Source: Bacteroidota bacterium | GTDB lineage: Bacteria; Bacteroidota; Bacteroidia; Bacteroidales; Prolixibacteraceae | NCBI GenBank assembly: GCA_023251455.1 | Contig: JAHEYT010000020.1 | Coordinates: forward strand, 62,001-126,000 | DNA: 64,000 bases | Direction of reading: 5' to 3' | Shown here: positions 42,386 through 53,172 of the stretch, piece after piece | How the letters are laid out: the number at the start of each line of letters is the position of its first letter | Position numbering within the stretch: the stretch's first letter is position 1 | Notes under the pieces: model-generated | The model's input: only the letters and a program-made list of their open reading frames with translations | Database searches by the model: none | What the model was told of the DNA's origin: nothing | Made by a program: the position numbers and the translations under genes

Positions 42386-44215
42386 CTATTTGTAAGCTTC
42401 ATTTTGATCAGCCAATTTGTTTTTCAACAACTCATCGGTTGGAATTGGCATATCCATCCTTTTGAGGTTGAAATCAAAATTACGGTAAGTTTGCCATGCA
42501 TCTTGAATTTTTGGGTCACTCATCGGATAACCTACACCTTTTGGATAATTAGTTTTGATGTGATCTTCAATAAAACCTGAACGAATCAAATCGGGGGCAA
42601 GACACCATTCAGCATTGAATTCCTTGCGGCGTTCCTGACCCAGGGCTACCAACCATACCGGAGAAGAAAAACCTTTTGTGGATTTTAACGAGGTATAATA
42701 AGTTTTAGCATCAGGAACAGTTACTGTAGCTGTATTGAATGGAAGAGGATAAGTAGTAGGCTTTACTATATCTGTGGCGCCGTTACCGATAAAGAACTGA
42801 GCCATGTTCTGGTAATAAGGAAGGTAAGTAGCAGTTAAAGCAGCTTCTTTACCAACTTCCTGATTTCCCCATGCGCGTTCACGAATTTGATTAATATAAC
42901 CCCATGCAGTTGCATCATTTTCACCATTCAATTGGAACAGGCATTCAGCATAGTCTAACAAAACATTTGCATAACGTTTGAAATAAACCTGTTGTGGGCC
43001 CCATGGTGCCTGATAGTTTGAACGGGTTGTACGCCAATACTTCAAAGTCCAGACCGAAGGAGCAGCTTCACCACCCATTGAAAAATGATAATGAGTATTT
43101 AATCCATCGCCAACTGTAAGGCTCTGTTGCAGGTATGGATTGTAACCGTAGTTGGTGGCAGATTTCCAGGCAGGATCAATATTTGTAACAGCACCGGTAA
43201 CAGCCGAAGCTTCGCGACGTTTATCGCCTGGCTCATAACAATTCCACCACTCCCATGAGAGGTATAAGGTACCCCACCCACCAATAGACGGAGGAGCTAC
43301 AAAATGGATCATCCAGTTGTGAGCCTGAGATAAGTTGGACCATTGGTTCCATTGTGAACCTTCGTCAAGAACTTCTTCCCAGATACATTCTTTTGTCCAG
43401 ACAGCGCCCGGATCAAACAAAGTGGTGAATGAAGGATTTAATTCGTATTTACCACTCTCTATTACCTGTTTAAAAGCTGCTGCAGCCAAAGTATAGTTAG
43501 CTTTAGCTTGTTCAGGAACACGATAGGCTTTCCACATGTAAGCTTCGCCGAGGTATGAAAGGGCAAAACCTTTAGTGCAACGTCCATATTGGCCAGTCAT
43601 TGGATCCCATTCAAGTTCATCAGCTGCTGTTTTCAAATCAGCAATGATGAAATCCCACATTTCGGTATAATCTTTCGCACGGGCTTTTTCAGGTGTATTA
43701 ATATAAGTTTCGCCTGTTGCCAGCATAGGTACGCGACCGAAAGCTTTTGCAAGCCACATGTAGTAGAAAGCACGGATGCTCCGAGCCTGGCCATCGAGCG
43801 ATGCTTTTACACTTGCGGTAATTTTATCCGACTTATCGAGACCGGCAAGAAAGTCGTTGCAACGAGAAATTGCTGTATAGGCCTGTTTCCAACCGCCCAA
43901 TAGTTCAGGGCTACCTGGAGTCCAATTTTGCGTGTTCCAGTCTTTGTCCCATCCTGTTGCCTGAGTGTCCATTGTTGGGTGGCCACCAATAAACAAGTTT
44001 GGTTTGATACCCCAGTCTCCATCGATATCTGTCGGAAGCATCATGGTGTAACAGCCAACAAGGCCCGCTTTGGCATCTTCGTCTGACTTAAACATTTGAT
44101 CGGCAGCTAAAATGGAATAGTGATCCACTTTCAAATAATCCTTGTCGCAGGAGTTCAATCCTAACAGCAATAATACAGCAGCAAGTACGTATACTGTTTT
44201 TATTATTTTTTTCAT
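42386..44215 (-). CDS. SusD-like outer-membrane glycan-binding lipoprotein
   Basis: This 609-residue SusD/RagB-family surface lipoprotein captures glycans and lids the SusC pore. The lipobox is LLGLNSC with Cys at 23, followed by DKDYLKVDHYSILAADQMFKSDEDA, a typical SusD N-terminus. Repeated TPR-like helices (ACKGCY..., ...LAKAFGRVPMLATGETYINTP) and the C-terminal RMDMPIPTDELLKN...NEAYK are also typical. It lies 26 bp downstream of susC. Its ligand is presumably arabinoxylan oligosaccharide, judging from the locus content. Confidence 0.95.
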   Translation of the reverse strand: MKKIIKTVYVLAAVLLLLGLNSCDKDYLKVDHYSILAADQMFKSDEDAKAGLVGCYTMMLPTDIDGDWGIKPNLFIGGHPTMDTQATGWDKDWNTQNWTPGSPELLGGWKQAYTAISRCNDFLAGLDKSDKITASVKASLDGQARSIRAFYYMWLAKAFGRVPMLATGETYINTPEKARAKDYTEMWDFIIADLKTAADELEWDPMTGQYGRCTKGFALSYLGEAYMWKAYRVPEQAKANYTLAAAAFKQVIESGKYELNPSFTTLFDPGAVWTKECIWEEVLDEGSQWNQWSNLSQAHNWMIHFVAPPSIGGWGTLYLSWEWWNCYEPGDKRREASAVTGAVTNIDPAWKSATNYGYNPYLQQSLTVGDGLNTHYHFSMGGEAAPSVWTLKYWRTTRSNYQAPWGPQQVYFKRYANVLLDYAECLFQLNGENDATAWGYINQIRERAWGNQEVGKEAALTATYLPYYQNMAQFFIGNGATDIVKPTTYPLPFNTATVTVPDAKTYYTSLKSTKGFSSPVWLVALGQERRKEFNAEWCLAPDLIRSGFIEDHIKTNYPKGVGYPMSDPKIQDAWQTYRNFDFNLKRMDMPIPTDELLKNKLADQNEAYK

Positions 44216-44241
44216 AATATATCTATATTTAAGTATAACAA

Positions 44242-47200
44242 TTAGAACTGAATGTTCAAACCAAATGAATATGTACGTGCGTTAGGGTAACGGCCTGTAT
44301 CCAAGCCTGTATAGAGTACACTTCCCTGACCTGCTTCCGGATCACCATATTTGTTGTAACTTGAGATAGTGAATACGTTTTGAACAGAACCATAAACACG
44401 CACACTTCCAATGCCTATTGTTTTTAACAGGGTCTTATCAAAATTATAACCAACCTGAATATTACTGATTTTCAAAAAGTCACCTTTTTTAATCCATGCA
44501 TCAGAGCCACGCATGTTGTAATTCAAATCAAGGAATGATAATCTTGACATTGTGGTGCTGTGATTAGTCGGAGTCCATGCACTTTGTGCAACCTCATTTA
44601 ACACATTAGGGGTAGTACCATTATCACTTGGGAACATGTTCGATAATGTCATTGCAGAGTAGGAATAGATTTTTGCTCCAAGCACACCATAAGTGTAAAT
44701 TGAGAAATCCCAATTCTTATAAGAAGTGTTTAAGGTCAAGCCGTAGTTTACTTTTGGGAAACCATTACCCAAGATGGTCATATCCTTATCACTAAGAAAT
44801 CCATCACCATCGATGTCTTTGTACTTAAAATCACCGGGAACAGTCTTTGATCCGTTATTGTATCCACCAGCGTGGCCTTTAGCTATTGCGGCAGCGTTGA
44901 CAGCATCAATTTCGGCCTGAGATTGGTATATACCTTCTACCTGATAACCGTAGAAAGAACCCACGGCATAGCCTTCACGGCAAATTGAGTGACCATTCCA
45001 GTGTGTACCGGCAGGGGCGCCAATTGCACCTTGGTTTGAACCATCATTGGTAGTACTTGTGTTTTCACTGAATAAATCAGACCCCATCGTTACAACTTTA
45101 TTTTTTAAGGTTGAACCTGTCAATGAGACACCGAAATTCCAATCCTGATTAATCTGTTTCTTATAGTTTACGCTAAATTCAAGACCTTTATTCTCAATTT
45201 CACCATAATTGGTATAAACCTGGGTGTAACCTGATGAAGGTCGTATTGACTGGTACAACAACAAATCTTTAGATTTCCGGATGAAATAATCTACAGTAAT
45301 GTTCAAATTATTATTTAATAGCCCCAGGTCGATACCGATATTGCTTTGTTCATTGGTTTCCCATTTCAACCTCGGATCGGTTAATGTAGGAGCATAACCG
45401 GTAGCTAATTGACGTGTAGTATTCATACCCGACTGACCATTCTGGCCATAAAAGAAGTATTGAATTTTATTTGAAGTCAATGCAGTAACCGATAAATCTG
45501 TAGGTCCACCTGAGTTACCTGTCTGGCCCCAACCTAAACGAAGCTTCAAATTGCTGATGGCTGGAATGTCTTTCAGGAAATTCTCCTCTGAAATACGCCA
45601 TGCTGCTGCTGCCGAAGGGAAATTACCCCAACGGTTGTCGGCACCAAAGTTCGAAGAACCATCACGACGCATTGTCCCTGTTAAGATATAACGATCCTTC
45701 AACGAATATTGAAGACGACCAAAATAAGATAATCCGCGGGTTTGAAGGTTATAAGCGCCACTACCAGTTCTTGCAGCTGGATCTTTAGTCAAACTGATAT
45801 CACGGATGTTATCCCCAGGGAAATCATTTCCTGCAGCATTACTCCAGTTACCGAAGCCTTTGCTTACAGAATTACCTGCCATTACAGTCAAGTTGTGAAG
45901 ATCATTCTTCCAATTGTAAGTCAAATAATTTTCAATGGCAATATTGTTAAAATTGCTGTTGTTTATCCCCAAATAATATTTGGCATCGTAATTATACAAT
46001 TTAACGAGTGTTCCGTCAGGAAAGTAACGTTGTTTGTTGCCCCAGAAGTTATACCAATTGTTTGCGGTAAAATTATACGATGCGATAGACTTGAAAGTTA
46101 AACCTTTATATAATTTAACATTGGCATAAGCGCTGAGGAGTACCTGGTTATTTTTGGTTTTACCAGTATTCTCCATCTGTTCTGCATAAATGTTATTTCC
46201 CAAATTCGAATCGTTTGAACCTACATCACCTTGCATTGGGGCACCGAATGTTCCGTCTGGGTTTACCACCTGAGGGCTTACTATCTTTTTAGTCACAGGG
46301 TCAACATAATCCATGGTAGGAGACATGAAAGCCCAGTCACGCAGAGAAGAAAGGTTACCGTTATTACCGAGACCCGCATTACTCCCTTGTGATTCGGTAT
46401 GAACGAAATTAATGTCAGTTCCGAGCTCAAGGAAATTATTCACCTTGGTAACTACATTGGCACGGGCAGTCAAACGATTGTAGTTTGTATTTATTACGAT
46501 ACCATCATTATTCAAATAACTTAATGAGAAGCTCGACTGTGTTTTTTCTGTACCTCCTGAAGCAGAAAGATTGTATTGTTGTTTAAGGGAAACACGTGTC
46601 ATTTCCTTTTGCCAGTCAATGTTATTTCTTTTACCATCATATTGCGCATCAAAGATTTGATTGGCTAAAACTCCACCATCGTTGATACGTGCCTGGCGAA
46701 TATTTGCTGCATACTGGTCTACATCACCAACATCCAATTTTGAGGATAAGGTTTGGACCCCATAGTCAGCAGAAAAAGTAACATTTGTAGAGCCTACTGT
46801 ACCTCTTTTAGTTGTGATCATGATAACACCGTTAGCTCCGGCAGAACCATAAATAGCAGTAGCTGAAGCATCTTTCAATATTTCAATGCTTGCTACATCA
46901 CTTGGATTAAGAAAATTTGCATTATCGCCAACCTGAACACCATCTACTACATACAAAGGTTTAGCACTACCATTAATAGTTGCAACCCCGCGAATACGAA
47001 TGGCTGCGTTAGCATCAGGAGCACCGTCTTGTGCTGTTACAATAACACCGGCAGCGGCACCTTGCAATCCTTGCAAAATATTTGTCGGTGCTTTTTTCAT
47101 CATTTCTTCTTTGCTAACCGAAACAACAGAGCCGGAAATATCGCTCTTTCTTTGAGTACCATAACCAACGGCAACTACTTCCTCTATGCCAATAGATTCT

Positions 47201-47499
47201 TCGACAAGCGAAACGTTGATGGTTGTTTTTCCGGCGACTACAATCTCTTGTAATTTCATCCCGACAAATGAGAACTGCAACGTAGCACTTGACGGGGCTG
47301 AAAGAACATATTTACCGTCGATGTCAGTAATTGTTCCGTTTGTAGTTCCTTTTACCACTACTGAAACGCCTGGAAGTGAATTTCTGCTGGCATCAGTTAC
47401 AGTACCTTGTACTTTAATGGATTGCCCAAAACTCACAAGTGACATTAGAAACATAGGCAGCACAATGAGTACTACCCGTAATAACTTGTTTTTTTTCAT
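44242..47499 (-). CDS. SusC-like TonB-dependent outer-membrane transporter
   Basis: This 1085-residue energy-dependent importer has a signal peptide (about 1-26). An N-terminal carboxypeptidase-D regulatory-like beta-sandwich (about 29-100; VQGTVTDASRNSLPGVSVVVKG) is followed by a TonB box-like stretch near VAVGYGTQRKSDISGSV, the plug with RIRGVATINGSAKPLYVVDG and SATAIYGSAGANGVIMITTKRG, and a 22-strand barrel ending SFGLNIQF. No STN domain is present, as expected when regulation is by a hybrid sensor and not an anti-sigma factor. It works with the SusD protein encoded 26 bp downstream. Confidence 0.96.
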   Translation of the reverse strand: MKKNKLLRVVLIVLPMFLMSLVSFGQSIKVQGTVTDASRNSLPGVSVVVKGTTNGTITDIDGKYVLSAPSSATLQFSFVGMKLQEIVVAGKTTINVSLVEESIGIEEVVAVGYGTQRKSDISGSVVSVSKEEMMKKAPTNILQGLQGAAAGVIVTAQDGAPDANAAIRIRGVATINGSAKPLYVVDGVQVGDNANFLNPSDVASIEILKDASATAIYGSAGANGVIMITTKRGTVGSTNVTFSADYGVQTLSSKLDVGDVDQYAANIRQARINDGGVLANQIFDAQYDGKRNNIDWQKEMTRVSLKQQYNLSASGGTEKTQSSFSLSYLNNDGIVINTNYNRLTARANVVTKVNNFLELGTDINFVHTESQGSNAGLGNNGNLSSLRDWAFMSPTMDYVDPVTKKIVSPQVVNPDGTFGAPMQGDVGSNDSNLGNNIYAEQMENTGKTKNNQVLLSAYANVKLYKGLTFKSIASYNFTANNWYNFWGNKQRYFPDGTLVKLYNYDAKYYLGINNSNFNNIAIENYLTYNWKNDLHNLTVMAGNSVSKGFGNWSNAAGNDFPGDNIRDISLTKDPAARTGSGAYNLQTRGLSYFGRLQYSLKDRYILTGTMRRDGSSNFGADNRWGNFPSAAAAWRISEENFLKDIPAISNLKLRLGWGQTGNSGGPTDLSVTALTSNKIQYFFYGQNGQSGMNTTRQLATGYAPTLTDPRLKWETNEQSNIGIDLGLLNNNLNITVDYFIRKSKDLLLYQSIRPSSGYTQVYTNYGEIENKGLEFSVNYKKQINQDWNFGVSLTGSTLKNKVVTMGSDLFSENTSTTNDGSNQGAIGAPAGTHWNGHSICREGYAVGSFYGYQVEGIYQSQAEIDAVNAAAIAKGHAGGYNNGSKTVPGDFKYKDIDGDGFLSDKDMTILGNGFPKVNYGLTLNTSYKNWDFSIYTYGVLGAKIYSYSAMTLSNMFPSDNGTTPNVLNEVAQSAWTPTNHSTTMSRLSFLDLNYNMRGSDAWIKKGDFLKISNIQVGYNFDKTLLKTIGIGSVRVYGSVQNVFTISSYNKYGDPEAGQGSVLYTGLDTGRYPNARTYSFGLNIQF

Positions 47500-47857
47500 A
47501 AATTTTAAATTTTAGTTTAATTATTAGAAAATGAGAGAAAGTTAATATCGGCGATTCTTATCCGACAAAAACCTGTTACTGGTTAATCAGACCTAGTAAA
47601 TACTTGACCTTTTTTTGTGCATATTTTAGCTAGTTTATAATTAATACATATATATCATTCAACATATCAAATCAGGAAGTCGTTCTGTTCCGTTCTGGTT
47701 CAAAACCTAAAAAAAAGGCGAAGGAGCAATTAAATAAGAAGTAGCTGGTTTAAATAAATTACTTAAACCGAATAGGATTCCAGAATCGAATATAACTATC
47801 GAATTTTTAGATAGGCACAGCATGAGTGCTAAGCCAGACAAGGGGAATTTAAATCTT

Positions 47858-47890
47858 CTTCTCATAGTAATTCTAGTTAGTTAGTAAATT
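47858..47890. repeat. Direct repeat upstream of susC, copy A
   Basis: This starts CTTCTCATAGTAATTCTAGT. It matches copy B at 48164-48196 with five mismatches over 33 bp, 306 bp apart. It is a candidate operator half for the AraC-type regulator, or the trace of an old duplication. Confidence 0.55.
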
Positions 47891-47953
47891 ATCTGCGCAA
47901 ACAGAAAAAGTTTATTGTGTATTCTTATTTTGTATTAAGTACAATATGTCGCT

Positions 47954-47984
47954 CAAAAATAGAGAATTTCTGATGGAAATCAAG
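47954..47984 (-). promoter_or_regulatory. Possible susC promoter
   Basis: On the minus strand CTTG (47981-47984), 19 bases, then TATTTTTG (47954-47961) fits the Bacteroidota consensus TTTG-N19-21-TAnnTTTG with one mismatch. The resulting leader would be about 450 bases, which is long. Several better sites may have been missed. Confidence 0.3.
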
Positions 47985-48163
47985 AAATCCCCAATTTATT
48001 TCAAAAATTATTGTATTAGGAACAATAAGCTACTTATGGTTTCGAAAAAGAAACATTTACAAAAAAGCAATGAGAACTAAAAATTATAGCATTTGGGTTT
48101 ACGTTTTCCTTTGCGGCCCCAAGGTTCAAGTCTTTATAATGCGATAATAAATTGTTCCTATTA

Positions 48164-48196
48164 CTTCTCATAGAAATTCAAGTTGCTTAGGAAATT
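48164..48196. repeat. Direct repeat upstream of susC, copy B
   Basis: This starts CTTCTCATAGAAATTCAAGT and is the second copy of the element at 47858-47890. The shared parts cluster in CTTCTCATAG, AATTC and AAATT blocks separated by variable bases. Confidence 0.55.
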
Positions 48197-48508
48197 TATT
48201 GAAGTAAAAGTAGGAGGAGCCTCAGATGTACACTTTCAATAATAGATATTCGATTTTCAATTTTAGATAAATTATTACCTATTGTTCTTCAAAGAATTTT
48301 AGATCATTTATATATTATTATATATCAACACATTAACTACTATATTTACATATCAAAATTGGAAAACAAAAACAAATAAGCGCATACATTAGCACTCAGG
48401 TAGAATGACGCCTGTTGATGTTAACAACCCTGCAATTTTCTAAAAAAGCAAGCCTGATGCAAGTTTTGATCTAATAAATGAGCTGTTGAGGAAACCGCAG
48501 CAATTCGT

Positions 48509-51500
48509 TCACTCTAATATTTCGGATGGTGATTTTCCAAAGTGTTTTCTGAAAACAGTACTAAAATAGGCCACGCTGGTAAAACCACAAAATTCGCTGA
48601 CTTCGGTAACAGTGAATTTTTGCGACTGCAACAATTCAACAGCATGGTTAAGCCTAATTGTTTTAATAAAATCGGTTGGCGACTGATCGGTGAGCGACTT
48701 AATTTTTTTATATAGAAGTGAAGAACTGACATTCATTGCCGATGCAAATTCATCTTTGTCGAATTCGGCATTGGAGATATTAAGCCTGGCTACCTCCAAC
48801 ATTTTCTTTACAAATTTGTCGTTAAGTTCGTTTTCAAGGATATGTTCAGATGTATCTCTTTTTATCAGCCTCAATGCCTTTTCCCTGACAACCTTTCGAT
48901 TGCGAATAATCGACTTGATTCGCTGAATCAATATATTCATGTCGAATGGTTTGGTTAAGTAATCATCTGCACCTAATCCTAAACCATGCAACTGATCAGT
49001 CTTTTCAGAAAGAGCTGTGAGCAAAACTATCGGGATATGAGAAGTTTCGTAGGTCGATTTCATGATCTTGCACAATTCAAAACCGTTCCTATTAGGCATC
49101 ATGATATCGGAGACAACCAGGTCTGGGATATTCTTCGAAATAAAATTCCAGGCCATTTCCCCATCATTAGCAGTAAACACTTTAAAATCGTTGCTGAGTA
49201 TGCTCTGCATGAAATTTAAAAGATCGTCGTTATCTTCCACAATCAGCACTTTCATTTCTTTTGAAGAGGGAATCTCATTCTCAATTTCTATTTGTGGAGA
49301 CATGTTCGGGAAATGATCTGAAACCAATAGTTTATCTGGAGATAAATTAGTTACATCGGATTCTCTTGAAATTGTTTTAAATGGGATTACAACCTGAAAT
49401 GTTGAACCGACATTTTCCTGACTGTTACAGCTAATGTTACCGCCATGCATGGTTACATAATTTTTAACCAATAAAAGCCCGATTCCGGAACCGACGACTT
49501 TAGAATTGATCGCATTATCGCCTCTGTAAAATTCTTTAAACAGTTGTCGCTGTGCCTTTCTGCTGATACCAATGCCATTATCTTTCACCTGAAGTATCCA
49601 CTTTTTATCGTCGCACCTGAGATCAATCTCTATCTGACTATTCTCAGGAGAATATTTGATGGCATTTGAAATCAGGTTATCGATGATCTTCTCCATTTTC
49701 GATTCGTCAACTGCCGACATGTAGCTCTCACGATCAGAAACAAATACGAGTTCGATGTTCTTACTTTTTGCGAAAGTTGCCAGCATAATCTTATGGTTTG
49801 CGACTAGTTTCACAATATCTGTCATCGATAGCATCAGTAGTTCCTTACCAACATCAACCTTCTGAAAATCCATCAATTGGGTAACAACTGAGCTAAGTTG
49901 TCGGGCTTGTTCAATAGCCAGATTTAAGTAATACTTCCCAGTTTCTGTTAAGTTTTCTTCTTTACTTAATTCCTCCACAGGAGCCTTGATCAAGGTAAGC
50001 GAAGTCCGGATGTCATGCGCGGTATTGGTGAAAAACCGAACCTTTTCTTCGGTATGTTCCTGTTTCAGCCGGTTAATGTAGTACAGAAAATATAGAACAA
50101 TGATTCCGGATAAAACAATAACAATAAGCATCCAGAACCAGCCTGTTCTCCAAAATGGAGGAATAAGCTTAATGGTAATCGAACGTTCGGCTATAATGTT
50201 TGATAAGGAACTGTCATACATTCTGATTTTTAATTCGAACTTCCCGCTTGGAATATTGGTATAAGTAATAATCCTGTTCCCCGACGGAGATGTCCAGTCT
50301 TTGTCAAACCCGTCCAGGTTCCACGAAAATTTTGAGCCCGACTGCATTCCGATAGAAATCAATTCGAGACTGATGGTGTTTTGCGAATAGTTCAAGTTGA
50401 TGTTTTGTAAGCTATCAACTGGCGTTTTCAATTTAAATGAAGGTGTCTCCCTGATCGACCTCCCGGAAATAGTTAGATCCTGAAAAAATATTTTTCCTTT
50501 CGATGAAATCTCCCTGATTGATTGTGGTGCAAAGAAAATGGCTCCATTATTGGTTCCCCAAGCCAATTGCCCGTTTCCCAATCTGAACAGAGCACTTTTA
50601 TTGTACGAAATACCCGACATCTGAAATATAGAAGAGAAGGTAAACGCGGTTTTATCAATTGGGTTAAATCGGCACAACCCACTTTCGGTACCAACCCAAA
50701 GGCAATTATCAGCATAAATAATACTATTGAGGAAATTCGAAGGCAGTCCCTCGTGAGTGGAATACTTTTTTATTGTTCCGGCTTTGTGATTATATTCCAG
50801 TAATCCCTCTCCGCTCGTAGCCGCCCACACAATGTCTCCTAGAACAAAAATATCCTGAACTACATAATCCGACAAAAAGCTTTTAATTTCACCTGTTTGC
50901 TTGTTCAGTAACTTTATAGCGTCGCTACATCCCAAAAGGATTTGATTAGGTGATAATTCGGCAATTGAGCTTATTGGCAATTCAGCATATGTTTTGAATT
51001 TATTTTCTTTTGATTGATAACAAATAAATTCGCCATTAATACCACCAATCCACAAATCGCCCTGACTATCTTTGAAAATATCAAATATGAAGTTACTTAC
51101 AGAAGAAAATTCCTTATCATCCCTGGAGTAATGCGCGAGTTCCCTTCCGGTCTTTCCGTCGAGTACATAAATTCCTGAAGAATAACTACCAGCCCATATC
51201 CTTCCCTGATCATCTTCACAGAGCGCCAAAAAAACCTGAGCCTGTTCTAACTTATTATAATATAAGTTCCGCCAACGATCTGAAGCTACATCCCAACAAC
51301 TTATACCATTGTTTGTTGCGAACCAAATTTTACCATCGCGATCTTCGATTATACCATTTACATCATTATTTACCAACGAATTAACATCATTAGCATGGTG
51401 AATAATCTGATTTACGAGCGGCGAAGTCTGTTCGTAGAACGATACCCCACCACTTATTGTACAAATCCACACCCGCTTTTGATGATCGTAAAAAATGTCA

Positions 51501-52423
51501 TAAACGCCATTTCCACGCAATGAATATGGATCATCAACATTTTCTTTGTAAACATTTAATAACTGGCCATCCTTTTTATCCAGTTCCCAAATCCCTTGCC
51601 CATCAATTCCGACCATAATCGTTGATTCGGAATTTTCTTCAATGGCAAGAATGGGTTGCCTCGGGAAGGTTGCTTCGAGTATGTGGCTTAATTTTGCTGA
51701 ACCAAAACTGAAACAATACAAACCACTCGAAAATGTTCCAATCCAGAGTTTGTTTTGGGTTTTATCTAAAAATAACGATGAAACTAAAAACGGACTGTTG
51801 CTCCTGTTTGCATATATACATTTACTTTCTGACGATTTTATGTCCAGCGTCCAGAATCCGGTTGGTTTTGCAATGATTATATGCTGCTCATCAAGCCAGG
51901 CAATCGAATATCGTTCCTGTAAAACTTCATCAATTAATGTAAGTTTTCCTGAATGGTATCTATACAATCCGATGTTTGATGCAATCCAATAATCACCTGA
52001 ATTGTCGATTAACAAATTATAAAAGTCAAACTTCTCTTCATTTAAAATCTTGCGAATATCATTCAATAGCTCAAACCGGTCATATATCGGATTGTATGAA
52101 AATATCTGTCCATTATTGGTATAGGCAATGAGGTGTGAATGCTCATAGACCAACTTTACAACGATTGCTCCTGCCGTTTCATACGGAAGCTGATAAATGC
52201 GGTAATCAGTATTAGTTAATCTTAGAATACCAGTTTTTGAAGATGCCCAGATAAAACCATTGTCGTCTTCACAAATCGAGTTAGTTACCCTGGAAGAGAT
52301 GCCAAATAAAGCGTTAATGCTATAAAACCTTACAGCCAAAACATTCAAAGAGAATATAAGTTGGAGAAGAAGAAGAATTGCAGTAAACCTATATTTTATA
52401 GTTGAAGATTTTTTTACATCCAT
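48509..52423 (-). CDS. Hybrid two-component system regulator (sensor kinase-REC-AraC)
   Basis: This membrane protein of 1304 residues fuses sensing, phosphorelay and DNA binding. After an N-terminal signal/anchor come repeated beta-propeller segments (GFIWASSKTG, DYWIASNIGLYRY, KIWFATNNGIS) to about residue 680 and a Y_Y_Y domain (about 690-755). A transmembrane helix (WFWMLIVIVLSGIIVLYFLYYI), HisKA with H803 in TAHDIRTSLTLIKAP, an HATPase domain, REC with D1106 in VVSDIMMP and an AraC-type HTH domain follow. The H-box reads RTSLT instead of the usual RTPLT. Such HTCS proteins sense a periplasmic oligosaccharide and activate the adjacent susC promoter. It is the first gene of the locus. Confidence 0.95.
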   Translation of the reverse strand: MDVKKSSTIKYRFTAILLLLQLIFSLNVLAVRFYSINALFGISSRVTNSICEDDNGFIWASSKTGILRLTNTDYRIYQLPYETAGAIVVKLVYEHSHLIAYTNNGQIFSYNPIYDRFELLNDIRKILNEEKFDFYNLLIDNSGDYWIASNIGLYRYHSGKLTLIDEVLQERYSIAWLDEQHIIIAKPTGFWTLDIKSSESKCIYANRSNSPFLVSSLFLDKTQNKLWIGTFSSGLYCFSFGSAKLSHILEATFPRQPILAIEENSESTIMVGIDGQGIWELDKKDGQLLNVYKENVDDPYSLRGNGVYDIFYDHQKRVWICTISGGVSFYEQTSPLVNQIIHHANDVNSLVNNDVNGIIEDRDGKIWFATNNGISCWDVASDRWRNLYYNKLEQAQVFLALCEDDQGRIWAGSYSSGIYVLDGKTGRELAHYSRDDKEFSSVSNFIFDIFKDSQGDLWIGGINGEFICYQSKENKFKTYAELPISSIAELSPNQILLGCSDAIKLLNKQTGEIKSFLSDYVVQDIFVLGDIVWAATSGEGLLEYNHKAGTIKKYSTHEGLPSNFLNSIIYADNCLWVGTESGLCRFNPIDKTAFTFSSIFQMSGISYNKSALFRLGNGQLAWGTNNGAIFFAPQSIREISSKGKIFFQDLTISGRSIRETPSFKLKTPVDSLQNINLNYSQNTISLELISIGMQSGSKFSWNLDGFDKDWTSPSGNRIITYTNIPSGKFELKIRMYDSSLSNIIAERSITIKLIPPFWRTGWFWMLIVIVLSGIIVLYFLYYINRLKQEHTEEKVRFFTNTAHDIRTSLTLIKAPVEELSKEENLTETGKYYLNLAIEQARQLSSVVTQLMDFQKVDVGKELLMLSMTDIVKLVANHKIMLATFAKSKNIELVFVSDRESYMSAVDESKMEKIIDNLISNAIKYSPENSQIEIDLRCDDKKWILQVKDNGIGISRKAQRQLFKEFYRGDNAINSKVVGSGIGLLLVKNYVTMHGGNISCNSQENVGSTFQVVIPFKTISRESDVTNLSPDKLLVSDHFPNMSPQIEIENEIPSSKEMKVLIVEDNDDLLNFMQSILSNDFKVFTANDGEMAWNFISKNIPDLVVSDIMMPNRNGFELCKIMKSTYETSHIPIVLLTALSEKTDQLHGLGLGADDYLTKPFDMNILIQRIKSIIRNRKVVREKALRLIKRDTSEHILENELNDKFVKKMLEVARLNISNAEFDKDEFASAMNVSSSLLYKKIKSLTDQSPTDFIKTIRLNHAVELLQSQKFTVTEVSEFCGFTSVAYFSTVFRKHFGKSPSEILE

Positions 52424-53172
52424 TACGTTCTAATTACTAGTCATGATCAACAAACTAATCAAATGAAGCATTTGAAACAGTTAAAATTATCTTTTTTTTT
52501 CATTATTTCATTCCCCAACCTTACTCTTCTTCAATATGATTTTTGCATCCTTTATCCGATGATAATACGACATCATATACTTGTTGGGTAAAACTTATAA
52601 AGGTAAAAATCGGCTACTACAAGGGTTTCTAAATCTAGATAGACTTTATTCAATTTTGGATAAATTTTGGAAAGAGCAAAAATTTGTGACACCTGCGACC
52701 TTCCTCAAATACAAGAACAAGAATGAAAACATATAAATATGGAAAACTAAGTCACCATATCTATATGTTTTCCATATTCCAATGGTGTAATTAATGACAG
52801 CTAGCAATTGACCCAAAAATTATTCAGTGCTGAAGAAAAAATCAAGATTCCATTGAAGAAATGTGTGGTAAAGATACCATTGCTTCTTGTGTCGCAAATA
52901 AGGTATTAACGATAGTTTATATTAATATGGAGCCAATGCTGGGAAAAGCGTTAAAATGGGGACGACACTGACCGAAGTGATAATATTGCTAGAATGATCA
53001 TTTCAGACGGAAGAACCATTATCTAAAAAAGCAATGAATAGCCTTTATTTGCACAGTGAATTGCTAATAAATTACATATCTGGTTTTAATTTACTTCTTC
53101 GACAAGCTGACTGGCTCCTCTAACTTTCCGGAAGATAAACCGGAAATAATTTGCTGATTTTTAAGCTCTTCA
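52424..53172. other. Intergenic region upstream of the regulator
   Basis: This roughly 750-bp AT-rich stretch should contain the regulator's promoter. It includes a 12-bp-arm hairpin at 52736-52778. No protein-coding features were recognised here; the last 200 bp before 53383 hold a gene remnant described separately. Confidence 0.5.
52736..52778. repeat. Perfect 12-bp inverted repeat, 19-base loop
   Basis: AATATGGAAAAC (52736-52747) pairs exactly with GTTTTCCATATT (52767-52778). It is AT-rich and lacks a T-tract, so it is more like an operator or interspersed repeat than a terminator. Confidence 0.4.

Larger units (their letters stand above)
47500..48508. promoter_or_regulatory. 1-kb intergenic region between regulator and susC, presumed control region
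   Basis: This 1009-bp AT-rich, gene-free stretch lies between the hybrid regulator gene and susC. It contains a 33-bp imperfect direct repeat (47858-47890 and 48164-48196; 28 of 33 identical) and one promoter-like pair on the minus strand (47954-47984). The regulator's operator is expected here. Confidence 0.6.
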
